The translations under genes and the position numbers were made by a program. The notes beneath the pieces are model-generated. The model did not search any database. It had not been told where the DNA came from and saw only the letters and a program-made list of their open reading frames with translations. 64,000 bases of DNA, from assembly GCA_934202735.1 (NCBI GenBank), contig CAKPYH010000002.1, positions 124,001-188,000 on the forward strand, written 5' to 3'. Positions 17,922 through 24,893 of this stretch are shown one piece after another. Numbering within the stretch: the stretch's first letter is position 1; every line of letters starts with the position of its first letter. Source of the DNA: an uncultured Alphaproteobacteria bacterium (GTDB lineage: Bacteria; Pseudomonadota; Alphaproteobacteria; CAAHEQ01; UBA3637).

Positions 17922-19550
17922 TTAAATTAAAGAAGTATCACCATACATTGATAAGGGCCGCAACATACGAACTTCATGCAGCACTTCAAAATCAAAATGA
18001 TGAACATCGGGATCTTCTACAGCAAATATACGATACGATGGATCAGCTTCAACAAACTGTGCATTCAACTGAGGCATGTTTTCAAACAAGCGACCACCTG
18101 TCATATATGTTTCAGATCCACCTTTACGCATTTCACCATGAACGGTTGAAAACTCGGAGCGATATTCTTCAAAACGAGGCTTATAACCAAATTCTTTGTC
18201 ATCCAACAAAACGTTATCAGTATCTACAACATTAGAACCTTGTACATATAGTTCAGACTGTAAAATTTTATCATCGCCAGCACCATCCATGACTGGTAAT
18301 GCATAATCCCAACGCGTTTTACGTTGAAATTTCTTCGCAAGTCCTTGAGAATACTCTGCTTTCGGCATTATTGACATAATAGTCATTACCCAACCATGTT
18401 GAGTAAATGTTTTCCGAATAGGACGAGTAGTCAATGCAGAAGTTCCACGACCAGCAAGATTACCTTGTGGAGACGATTCTGTCGTCTGAGATGTTTGCTC
18501 AATAGGTGTAATCATGATTGGACCAGAACCACCTCCAAGATAAACTGGTTCATAAATAGTATCATCAGGCACTTTTACGCCAAAATGTCCCAATGTCCAT
18601 TCTACTAGCCGATAACCAATGCGTTTATTCAACTCTTGCAAATAATTAACACGAGCACCCAACCTAAAATCAGAATAAGGAGCAGATGCGGCTAGAGATA
18701 AATCTGTTATCAAACCAGACTTAGCCGGATCCGTTGTCAATCCTAACGTCCGATGAGATGATCCTTGAGATGAAACAACACCAGTCGTACCAGTTGGAGT
18801 GCCATATTTTGAATTTTGAGCATCAACAGTACCATAATTGTTTAAATCACCATATGTTAAACCTTTATTGTCAACACCATCGGTCAAACCAATTGTCATT
18901 CCATTACCAATTACCGGTGCTGATGTGCCAATCGGTATATATACAGGTGTTCCACGCTGCGTCGTATCTAAAGCAGACGTAAAATAATCCTTTTGCCAAT
19001 TTGCTTTTAACAAATCAACGTTAGTCACTGTATCTAATCCCGGATCTTCAGATACTGGAACTTCATCCTGGATATTTTCATTTATATAATAATGATTAAA
19101 TATCTTAGCATACATGCGATTAGGATAAGCAGAATGCAAATAATAACCATTAATCTGATTAGTTTGTCCTTGACCATCACCTGATAATGTTGAACATGCA
19201 TACCCTAAATAATCACCAAGTGAACCACGCTTATAACCACCAACAGGTGACTTCATATGTGGCCAAACTGTACTATCATCACCATTTTTACCACCTGTCA
19301 TGAAAGACTCATAATCTTTAGGCATCATTGCATTTTCTGTCAAATAAAAAGTATGCAATTTAACATCATAACGATGCATTACCGGACCAATCAACGGAGC
19401 CATACGCAAAAACACCGATGATTTCAAATCAATAGTATCACCAGGCATCACATCAAGACATAACACAGGTATTCGATAACCCATATTACATGTACCTTTA
19501 TATTCATGACTTAAATCAAATGCATTAAGCGCACGTTTGGGTTTTATCAT
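17922..19550 (-). CDS. VP1: Microvirus major capsid protein VP1
   Basis: A 542-residue protein forming the T=1 icosahedral shell. Family blocks seen: FDLSHEYKGTCNMG near the N-terminus, PLIGPVMHRYDVKLHTFY, YPNRMYAKIFNHYYINENIQ, NWQKDYFTSALDTTQRGTPV and the C-terminal FEVLHEVRMLRPL. Length is typical of gokushoviruses. I chose ATG 19550 because AAAGGAGG lies 6 nt before it; a TTG two codons earlier is less likely. The start overlaps the preceding 80-residue ORF. Confidence 0.96.
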   Translation of the reverse strand: MIKPKRALNAFDLSHEYKGTCNMGYRIPVLCLDVMPGDTIDLKSSVFLRMAPLIGPVMHRYDVKLHTFYLTENAMMPKDYESFMTGGKNGDDSTVWPHMKSPVGGYKRGSLGDYLGYACSTLSGDGQGQTNQINGYYLHSAYPNRMYAKIFNHYYINENIQDEVPVSEDPGLDTVTNVDLLKANWQKDYFTSALDTTQRGTPVYIPIGTSAPVIGNGMTIGLTDGVDNKGLTYGDLNNYGTVDAQNSKYGTPTGTTGVVSSQGSSHRTLGLTTDPAKSGLITDLSLAASAPYSDFRLGARVNYLQELNKRIGYRLVEWTLGHFGVKVPDDTIYEPVYLGGGSGPIMITPIEQTSQTTESSPQGNLAGRGTSALTTRPIRKTFTQHGWVMTIMSIMPKAEYSQGLAKKFQRKTRWDYALPVMDGAGDDKILQSELYVQGSNVVDTDNVLLDDKEFGYKPRFEEYRSEFSTVHGEMRKGGSETYMTGGRLFENMPQLNAQFVEADPSYRIFAVEDPDVHHFDFEVLHEVRMLRPLSMYGDTSLI

Positions 19551-19767
19551 TTGCAACCTCCTTTACAGGCAAACCTACCAATTTACGATAATCATGCATT
19601 AATTCGGCATATTTCTTTGAAGCAATGAATAATCGATAATTCAAACAATCAATCAACGCTGAATAAAAATCAATTTTCTCACGCATCTCAACAGATTTAT
19701 CAGTATAAAAAACTGCAACATCTTCTTCAAATTCGTCATTATATTTATCATAAATTACTTCTGACAT
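19525..19767 (-). CDS. Small prophage protein (80 aa), unrecognised
   Basis: A charged 80-residue protein: acidic N-terminus (NDEFEEDVAVFY), then a helical segment that may be a coiled coil. AAAGGAAA precedes its ATG, and it overlaps the VP1 start by 26 nt, which suggests translational coupling. It sits where gokushoviruses carry VP5 or VP3-like small genes, but I recognise no motif. Its good ribosome-binding site and tight packing make it a real gene. Confidence 0.7.
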   Translation of the reverse strand: MSEVIYDKYNDEFEEDVAVFYTDKSVEMREKIDFYSALIDCLNYRLFIASKKYAELMHDYRKLVGLPVKEVANDKTQTCA

Positions 19768-19768
19768 A

Positions 19769-19993
19769 TTATTTTCCTTTCTTCAAAATTTTTTCTCTTA
19801 ATTTATTAAAATCTTCAATGGACATATCATCCAATGAATCAGCGAAAAACTTCGCATGCATTTTGGCTGTTTCAATTTGCTCCTGATGATTTATGTACTG
19901 AATATAACCATTTACAAAAATATCCTTGAGAAACCTATAAAACGGTACAACCAACGTTCCATAGTAAATTACTTTTTTCAAAAAATTACGCAT
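19769..19993 (-). CDS. Small prophage protein (74 aa), possible membrane segment
   Basis: A 74-residue protein beginning MRNFLKKVIYYGTLVVPFYR, with a short basic N-terminus and a hydrophobic stretch at about residues 8-22, then a charged helical tail rich in Lys and Glu. AAAGGAG lies before the ATG, and its start overlaps the 3' end of the replication gene. It could be membrane-associated, so a role in lysis is conceivable, but this is only inference. No known lysis motif is seen. Confidence 0.65.
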   Translation of the reverse strand: MRNFLKKVIYYGTLVVPFYRFLKDIFVNGYIQYINHQEQIETAKMHAKFFADSLDDMSIEDFNKLREKILKKGK

Positions 19994-20864
19994 TCAATAC
20001 TCCTTTTGATAATTCCATACGCTTTTGAATATTATTTGCCATTTGCTCCAACTGATCATCAAGATATTGATACGCATTATATCCTAATTTATCATGGAGT
20101 TTAATCCATTCTTGATTTAATTTCATTGCTTTATCATAACTCTCCATTTCACAAACAAAATCATACTCAGGCACTCGCTCCTTTAACTTTGTTGAATAAT
20201 AACGGGGCAGGGGAAATTTCTTTCCATTTACCATTATATAACCAAGTTTATAAATCTGTTTTTGTTGTCTATCAAAATATGACATACCTAAACCAGGTCG
20301 ACGAGATAAAAGACAAAACTCAGGATCTACACCGAGACTCTGATAATAAACCTTACTATCCGTTCCTTTACGCTTTTTCATCACATATTTCGCAACGTAT
20401 TGAGCAGACGCAATAGTAACCGAACCAATAAAGCAATTTCCAATACTTTCACCTTTCTCATCTTTCCACGCCTTGCATTGACACCAAAAACCTTGAAATT
20501 TACAATCCCAATGTAATTTTTCAAAAACAGGATTTTTCACACCAATACCAAATACCAATAAATGATAATGTGGCCGACTATACTGTGAACCATATTCACC
20601 TGAAAGATAATATCTAACTTTCGCTGGACTTACCGACTTCCGAAAACGTTTCAAAAAATTTTGCATTTCGCGTTTTGAAACTGATTTATTCTTTGGTAAA
20701 TGTTCATCATTATAAGTCAACGTCAAAAATACATTTTCTTGATGGCATTGGCTCTCTAAAACACATCTCAAAGCCCACATAGCCGAATAATTTAACCGAC
20801 ATGCAGTACATTGACCACACGGAACGGTTAAACCTTTAACTTTTATAGGATGAGTACATTTCAT
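19986..20864 (-). CDS. VP4: Microvirus replication initiator VP4 (HUH endonuclease)
   Basis: A 292-residue rolling-circle initiator. The N-terminus has a Cys cluster typical of gokushovirus VP4 (MKCTHPI then CGQCTACR; Cys 3, 16, 19, 22). The metal-binding HUH motif is RPHYHLLVFG (His 99 and 101). The catalytic tyrosine motif is YVAKYVMKK (Tyr 156 and 160). The protein nicks the viral origin and joins genome ends. I chose ATG 20864, with AGG just upstream and homology starting at MKC. The same frame stays open for 32 more codons, but that stretch belongs to the overlapping basic-peptide gene. Confidence 0.94.
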   Translation of the reverse strand: MKCTHPIKVKGLTVPCGQCTACRLNYSAMWALRCVLESQCHQENVFLTLTYNDEHLPKNKSVSKREMQNFLKRFRKSVSPAKVRYYLSGEYGSQYSRPHYHLLVFGIGVKNPVFEKLHWDCKFQGFWCQCKAWKDEKGESIGNCFIGSVTIASAQYVAKYVMKKRKGTDSKVYYQSLGVDPEFCLLSRRPGLGMSYFDRQQKQIYKLGYIMVNGKKFPLPRYYSTKLKERVPEYDFVCEMESYDKAMKLNQEWIKLHDKLGYNAYQYLDDQLEQMANNIQKRMELSKGVLNA

Positions 20865-20868
20865 AATT

Positions 20869-20982
20869 TTAACCTGCCAACATAAATCCACCACGACGGG
20901 CAAGTTTATTAATCCGCCGACGATGCCGGAACCCGGCACGTCTGATCTTACGTTTAGCACGTCTAGACAATCTCAACCGCAT
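20869..20982 (-). CDS. 37-residue Arg/Lys-rich DNA-binding peptide (J-like)
   Basis: A short ORF encoding a highly basic peptide starting MRLRLSRRAKRKIRRAGF and ending RRGGFMLAG, with about 16 Arg or Lys residues. Such peptides with a Gly-Gly-hydrophobic tail occur in gokushoviruses and correspond in role to phiX174 J, condensing the packaged ssDNA. AAAGGAG lies 10 nt before the ATG, inside the end of the 71-residue ORF. Its stop is 4 nt before the VP4 start. Placing it upstream of VP4 is unusual. Confidence 0.8.
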   Translation of the reverse strand: MRLRLSRRAKRKIRRAGFRHRRRINKLARRGGFMLAG

Positions 20983-20983
20983 T

Positions 20984-21199
20984 TCAAATCACACTCCTTT
21001 CAAGTTCTGCTTGTATTTTAATCATTAACGACAACTCCTGCGGGCCAACAAAGTAATCCGCAGAATTCCACAAACGCAAAATCTTTTCCAATAACTGTTC
21101 TTGACGTGCAATCGTCCGTTTACACGCATCAACAGTATCCTGATAATATTTCACGTCAGTATTTCTTAAATTTTTTAAGTCCTTACAATACTTACACAT
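20984..21199 (-). CDS. First ORF of the prophage operon (71 aa), unrecognised
   Basis: A 71-residue mostly helical protein beginning MCKYCKDLKN, with a CxxC at the start and a long amphipathic helix. The first 13 codons lie inside the right attachment repeat, so integration breaks the phage circle at the 5' end of this gene. In the present right-hand copy the ATG is preceded by AATGAG, a weak ribosome-binding site; the left copy has AAGGAG. No function is recognised. Position and size would allow a VP5-like role. Confidence 0.65.
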   Translation of the reverse strand: MCKYCKDLKNLRNTDVKYYQDTVDACKRTIARQEQLLEKILRLWNSADYFVGPQELSLMIKIQAELERSVI

Positions 21200-21228
21200 T
21201 TTTTACTCATTACTATACATAATAAAAG
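21161..21228 (+). repeat. Right prophage attachment repeat (attR)
   Basis: The partner of 16432-16499. Its left part is phage coding sequence (the start of the 71-residue ORF). Its right part reads ACTCATTAC where attL has ACTCCTTAC, so the minus-strand ribosome-binding site is AATGAG here. Host DNA resumes with an AT-rich stretch holding a perfect 7-bp inverted repeat, ATTTTAT / ATAAAAT around six bases (21250-21269 region). Confidence 0.85.
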
Positions 21229-21577
21229 TTATGCGACATTTTATTATGGTATAAAATCATGAAATTATATTATATAACAATATGATAAACGATGTTGTGG
21301 ATAAGTCTGTGAGTAAAAAATACTATGCGGACCGTTCAACATAAATTATTTTTTATCGCACTATCGTTCATGCTTTTTTTGGGAACAAATCTGTATGAAA
21401 ACAGTTCCGGGGATTTGTTTATATCAAAATGGGCCGTTATGCCTGCCGGATGGGTAGGCTGATAAGACAGATTTTGTAAAATTTTCATTGGAAATGCATC
21501 CGTTTCTGTAATCAACAAGCATAAAAATCCTGCTTGCCCTGGTAAAATCAGTCATCTGTCCCCTACTCTTTCTTGAT

Positions 21578-21722
21578 GACTTCTCTCCCCTGGATCTCCG
21601 GTGGGGCCCGAAGATGACAAAGGGGGCTGTTCGGGGGTACACCAAATGGTAAAAATATGGTGTGAATGTTAGAAGCTCCCCCCCTATCTTGTCATTCCCG
21701 CGGAAGCGGAAATCCAGTGGTA
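21578..21722. repeat. REP-like dispersed repeat sequences
   Basis: The block CCCCTGGATCTCCGG...GCCCGAAGATGACAAA (about 21578-21621) recurs at about 61400-61445. Downstream, GTCATTCCCGCGGAAGCGGA (21693 on) reads like the inverted partner of the same family, with TCCAGTGG following. Such CTGGATTCCCGC/GAATGAC elements are dispersed in many bacterial genomes. Both copies here lie upstream of an accessory gene. Confidence 0.6.
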
Positions 21723-21790
21723 CTAAAATCCTTGTAATATTCTGATAACCCAATAAAATCATTATATCTTTTTGTGATGTAAAATCACTA

Positions 21791-21819
21791 TTGCAAAAAA
21801 ATATGGTTTATGATATACG
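21791..21819 (+). promoter_or_regulatory. Promoter of the Cys-rich gene, shared block
   Basis: TTGCAA, 17 nt, TATACG. The whole block from TATTGCAAAAAA through ATGGTTTATG to TAnAC matches the promoter at 61751-61780, 24 of 28 positions by my count. A second possible -10, TATAAT, lies slightly downstream. Confidence 0.6.
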
Positions 21820-21857
21820 TTGATATAATGAGAAAATATAACCAAGAAAGGAAAAGC

Positions 21858-22892
21858 ATGGGAACAAATAAATCGGGTTGTCGTATGATAAAAATACTGG
21901 GAGTGTTGCTCGGTATAGGTATCTTGTCTATCAGTGGATCAAAAATAGCGATGGCGGATCGGATGACGGTGGATCGCAATGTTATATATGTGAATGGAAG
22001 CGACTGTCCGATAGATCTACCGATGAGAGGTTTTTGGGGTGATTGTTATAGTTGCGAAGCCTCCCCGGTCTATCTGTTTGAGACAGAATGTGCTAAATGT
22101 CCGGGACGAGTAATACTAGAAAGCGAAAAATGTGTATGGTGTTCTAATGAAGATGTTTGTAGATGCGGGAAATGTGTAGTCCGATGTTCTAATGCAGAGT
22201 TTAGAGATGATTCTGGTATTTGTATATCTTGTAGCGATCCTAATGCATACAATGCTTCTGAGACAGAATGTGCCAAATGTGGTAATCGTTTTATGAAAGA
22301 TGGAAAATGTGTTGTCCGATGTTCTCTTGAAGCATTTAGAGATAATTCGGATGTTTGTAGATCTTGTAGCGTGCCAAATGCATACAATGCTTCTGAGATA
22401 GAATGTGCCAAGTGTGGTAATCGTTTGATGCAAGATGGGAAATGTGAAGTCCGGTGTTCTCATGAAGAGTTTAGAGATAATTTTGGTGTTTGTAGATCTT
22501 GTAGCGTGCCAAATGCATACCGTGCTTCTGAGACAGAATGTACCAAATGTCGTAATCGTTTAATGCAAGATGGGGAATGTCTAGCCCGATGTTCTCATGA
22601 AGAGTTTAAAGATAATTGGGATGTTTGTAGATCTTGTAGAGATCCCAAGGCATACCGTGCTTCTGAGACAGAATGTGACAAATGTGATAATCGTTTGATG
22701 CAAGATGGGAAATGTTATCCTTGTAGCTATTTGGAGAATATTTCCACTGATGCATCTAAATGTAAAAAATGCTCTAATCGTAAAATGAAAGACGGAAACT
22801 GTGTTCTCTCAAAGAAAGTGCCAAATATTCTAATCGGTTTATGTTTGGTGGTATTATTGGTGATGATAAATATTATCCTTATTATTAAGTAA
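21858..22892 (+). CDS. Cys-rich tandem-repeat membrane or secreted protein
   Basis: About 344 residues from ATG 21858 (AGGAA upstream; an ATG 16 codons earlier lacks a good site). The N-terminus has a signal-peptide-like hydrophobic stretch ending near SGSKIAMADR, and the C-terminus has a membrane anchor (VPNILIGLCLVVLLVMINII). Between them are four full 45-residue repeats (22173-22712, exactly 135 nt each) plus a degenerate fifth. Each repeat has six Cys spaced C-x3-C-x11-C-x2-C-x12-C-x2-C and includes MQDGKC and NAYxASE. The pattern resembles eukaryote-like Cys-rich (GCC2/GCC3 or furin-like) modules. Likely a disulfide-bonded envelope protein; function unknown. Confidence 0.75.
   Translation: MGTNKSGCRMIKILGVLLGIGILSISGSKIAMADRMTVDRNVIYVNGSDCPIDLPMRGFWGDCYSCEASPVYLFETECAKCPGRVILESEKCVWCSNEDVCRCGKCVVRCSNAEFRDDSGICISCSDPNAYNASETECAKCGNRFMKDGKCVVRCSLEAFRDNSDVCRSCSVPNAYNASEIECAKCGNRLMQDGKCEVRCSHEEFRDNFGVCRSCSVPNAYRASETECTKCRNRLMQDGECLARCSHEEFKDNWDVCRSCRDPKAYRASETECDKCDNRLMQDGKCYPCSYLENISTDASKCKKCSNRKMKDGNCVLSKKVPNILIGLCLVVLLVMINIILIIK
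22173..22712 (+). repeat. Four in-gene 135-bp tandem repeats
   Basis: Units begin at the TGT codons at 22173, 22308, 22443 and 22578, with no indels; a partial, diverged unit starts at 22713. The high similarity and exact period suggest recent expansion or ongoing homogenisation. Confidence 0.9.
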
Positions 22893-22921
22893 TAATCTCT
22901 ACACAAATGTAATAGTAAAAA

Positions 22922-22948
22922 AAAACGGGGGTTTATACCCCCCGTTTT
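22922..22948. terminator. Bidirectional terminator
   Basis: AAAACGGGGG and CCCCCCGTTTT form a strong stem between two convergent genes, with A and T runs on both sides so that it can work in both directions. Confidence 0.8.
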
Positions 22949-22958
22949 AAATGTTTCA

Positions 22959-23273
22959 TTAACGTATCCGCAACCGTACGGCCAAATCTAACTGACGCAT
23001 TTCATAGGCTTTACGCCCTGCCCGCACTAATACCGGCCGACATTCGGGCCGTTCGGTCATTGTCTTGCCCGTAGAAGCAGATGAGTTTGACAAGCCGTTC
23101 CCCCATAATGATCCTATTTTTTTCATACGAGTAATCATAATACCCGGGATATGGGCGACAAATAACTGATGTGTCAGTACTTTTAATTGGTGCAATTTCA
23201 TTTTTTTATCCATAGGAATTTCTCCTTGTTTGATTTTTTTGGCGGTTTCAATAACCGGAATGGGTGTGCTCAT
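22959..23273 (-). CDS. Hypothetical protein (104 aa)
   Basis: A small basic protein that I do not recognise. It begins MSTPIPVIETAKKIKQGEIP, contains a helix-rich middle (KLHQLKVLTHQLFVAHIPG), and ends with Arg-rich RAGRKAYEMRQLDLAVRLRIR. There is no membrane segment or signal peptide. AAAGGAG 8 nt before the ATG and the terminator just after its stop support a real, monocistronic gene. Confidence 0.65.
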   Translation of the reverse strand: MSTPIPVIETAKKIKQGEIPMDKKMKLHQLKVLTHQLFVAHIPGIMITRMKKIGSLWGNGLSNSSASTGKTMTERPECRPVLVRAGRKAYEMRQLDLAVRLRIR

Positions 23274-23362
23274 GTATCATCTCCTTTGTTAAACAGTAGT
23301 GTCATTATAGCACAGTTTTGTGTTTTTGGCAAGTTAAAAGTTGTATCTTATTGATAATCGTA

Positions 23363-24121
23363 TTAAATTTCAATTTCCATTCCGTCATATACAGGGCGAA
23401 TATGGGGAGGTAGATAGGCACATAATGCATCGTAATCCATACGAGTCCCCATGTGGGTAAAAAAGGCCCGTTCAGGTTTGATACGTTCAATCCATTCTAA
23501 TGCTTTTTCGGTATGTAAGTGCTTGATATTTGGGACAGATGTCACAACACCCACAATCCATACTTTGACCCCGGCCAGAACATCAAATCCTGCCGGATCC
23601 ATATCTACCACATCAGTGGAATAAGCAAAATCACCAATCCGGTATCCAAAGGATTCGCCTTTTCCGTGTTGTTGAGGAATGGGGATAACCTTCATCCCAT
23701 TGATGGTAAACGGTGTGTAAGGATAAATTGTATGAAGGTCAAAAACCGTATGCCCTTGATGATCCGGCTTGAACATATAATCTAAAATGTTTTTGAAGTG
23801 CGTTGTATCCCGATCGGACAGATAGACCGGCAAGGTCTCCCGATTTTCACCCAGGGCCAAACGTAAATCATCGGCCCCTCCCATGTGATCATAGTGATCA
23901 TGGGTGTACAACACCGCATCCAGTTTCGGGTGTCCCGCCTGCAGCAACTGCACCCGGACATCGGGTCCGGAATCAATCAAGATATTTGTACCCTCCTCCC
24001 GAATGAGTAATGAGCTGCGCAATCTGAAATTTTTAGGATTCATCGGATCGCATTTACCAAAACCGCGATTTAAAGACGGCACACCGAACGAAGGACCACA
24101 TCCCAAGATTCTAACTTGCAT
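23363..24121 (-). CDS. MBL-fold metallo-hydrolase (PhnP-like)
   Basis: A 252-residue metallo-beta-lactamase-fold protein with the metal motif THDHYDHMGG at about residues 73-82 and a further His in QQHGKGESFGYR. The N-terminal MQVRILGCGPSFGVP and CDP...NFRLRSSLLI are typical of the PhnP-like branch often found next to tatD. Members include a cyclic phosphodiesterase, but for this branch the substrate is not known. AAGGGG lies upstream of the ATG, and it overlaps the tatD end by 11 nt. It is the last gene of a run from mltB. Confidence 0.85.
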   Translation of the reverse strand: MQVRILGCGPSFGVPSLNRGFGKCDPMNPKNFRLRSSLLIREEGTNILIDSGPDVRVQLLQAGHPKLDAVLYTHDHYDHMGGADDLRLALGENRETLPVYLSDRDTTHFKNILDYMFKPDHQGHTVFDLHTIYPYTPFTINGMKVIPIPQQHGKGESFGYRIGDFAYSTDVVDMDPAGFDVLAGVKVWIVGVVTSVPNIKHLHTEKALEWIERIKPERAFFTHMGTRMDYDALCAYLPPHIRPVYDGMEIEI

Positions 24122-24893
24122 TTTCGTTCCCCTTTATGTGAAATAATCGGTTAAAATTAAGTGTTGTCAAAGTATCCAACTCGGCCAAAGTCATACCTTT
24201 CATTTCGGCCAACCGACGGGCTGTTTCCATAACAAACGCCGGTTCATTCTCATGTCCGCGATACGGCACAGGTGCCATATAGGGCGAATCGGTTTCAACC
24301 AAGAGCCTGTCAAGTGGAACTTGGCTAAAAACGGACCGAATATCATCGGCATTTTTGAATGTAATAACACCAGATGCCGAAAGATACAAACCTAAATCCA
24401 AGGCTACTTCAGCTAAATGTCGGGTACCGGTAAAACAGTGCAAAATACCGCTGTGTTGTAATAACCCGGCCCGGGCCGCAGATGACAAAATTGCCACTGT
24501 ATCTTTTTCAGCATCACGCGTATGGATAATCACCGGCTTTCTCAATTCGTAGGCCCATGTCAATTGTGTTTCAAACGCATGATATTGTGCTGCTCTATCC
24601 ACCGTCATGTAGTGATAATCTAACCCGATTTCGCCCACTGCGATCAGTCGTTTGTGTGCTCCGGATTTGTGTATGAAATCATCATGGGTAGGCATGTCCT
24701 TAACCGATTCGGGATGGATGCCAAAGGCTCCGTAGACCGATGGTTCAGCCTTTAACAATCGGATTAAATCATCATAATCCGTTTGAGAACACGCCACTGA
24801 TAGTACATGTGATACACCGGCCGCACGGGCACGTTCTAAAATCGGTGCGACATCTTGCCCTTGAAAGCCGATATGACAATGACTATCAATCAT
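24111..24893 (-). CDS. tatD: TatD family metal-dependent hydrolase
   Basis: A 260-residue TIM-barrel deoxyribonuclease-like protein. It begins MIDSHCHIGF (metal-binding HxH), then has GEIGLDYHY, PVIIHTRDAE, ILHCFTG and LLVETDSPYMAP, all TatD signatures. Family members have 3'-5' exonuclease or D-aminoacyl-hydrolase activity. It overlaps the holB stop by 4 nt. Confidence 0.92.
   Translation of the reverse strand: MIDSHCHIGFQGQDVAPILERARAAGVSHVLSVACSQTDYDDLIRLLKAEPSVYGAFGIHPESVKDMPTHDDFIHKSGAHKRLIAVGEIGLDYHYMTVDRAAQYHAFETQLTWAYELRKPVIIHTRDAEKDTVAILSSAARAGLLQHSGILHCFTGTRHLAEVALDLGLYLSASGVITFKNADDIRSVFSQVPLDRLLVETDSPYMAPVPYRGHENEPAFVMETARRLAEMKGMTLAELDTLTTLNFNRLFHIKGNENAS

Larger units (their letters stand above)
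16432..21228 (-). mobile_element. Integrated Microviridae (gokushovirus-like) prophage
   Basis: A compact element on the minus strand bounded by 68-bp direct repeats and visibly more AT-rich than its surroundings. The repeat offset gives a circular unit of 4729 bp, normal for Microviridae. It encodes, in transcription order, a 71-residue ORF, a 37-residue basic peptide, replication initiator VP4, two small ORFs, major capsid VP1, scaffold VP3 and pilot protein VP2. All recognised genes are intact. There is no integrase, as expected for microviruses that borrow host XerCD. VP3 lies between VP1 and VP2, which is not the standard gokushovirus order (VP4-VP5-VP3-VP1-VP2). Confidence 0.93.
21229..21857. 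other. Gene-poor region right of the prophage
   Basis: About 630 nt without a clear gene. From the left: an AT-rich stretch; TGTGGATAA (21296-21304), a perfect but single DnaA-box match; a 45-codon ORF (21325-21462) with one hydrophobic stretch but no good ribosome-binding site; REP-like sequences (about 21578-21620 and 21691-21722); a block GATAACCC...AAATCATTAT (from 21744) also found near 61555; then the promoter of the Cys-rich gene. Confidence 0.6.

Noticed and set aside
20865..20960. 32-residue N-terminal extension of VP4
   Set aside because: The region is the overlapping basic-peptide gene in another frame; VP4 homology begins at MKCTHP with its own AGG.
21325..21462. 45-codon ORF with a hydrophobic segment right of the prophage
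   Set aside because: No good ribosome-binding site, no family, and it lies in a repeat-rich region. Noted within the intergenic entry but not called as a gene.
22070..22463. Antisense ORFs over the Cys-rich repeats
   Set aside because: They arise from the internal 135-bp repetition and have no start signals.
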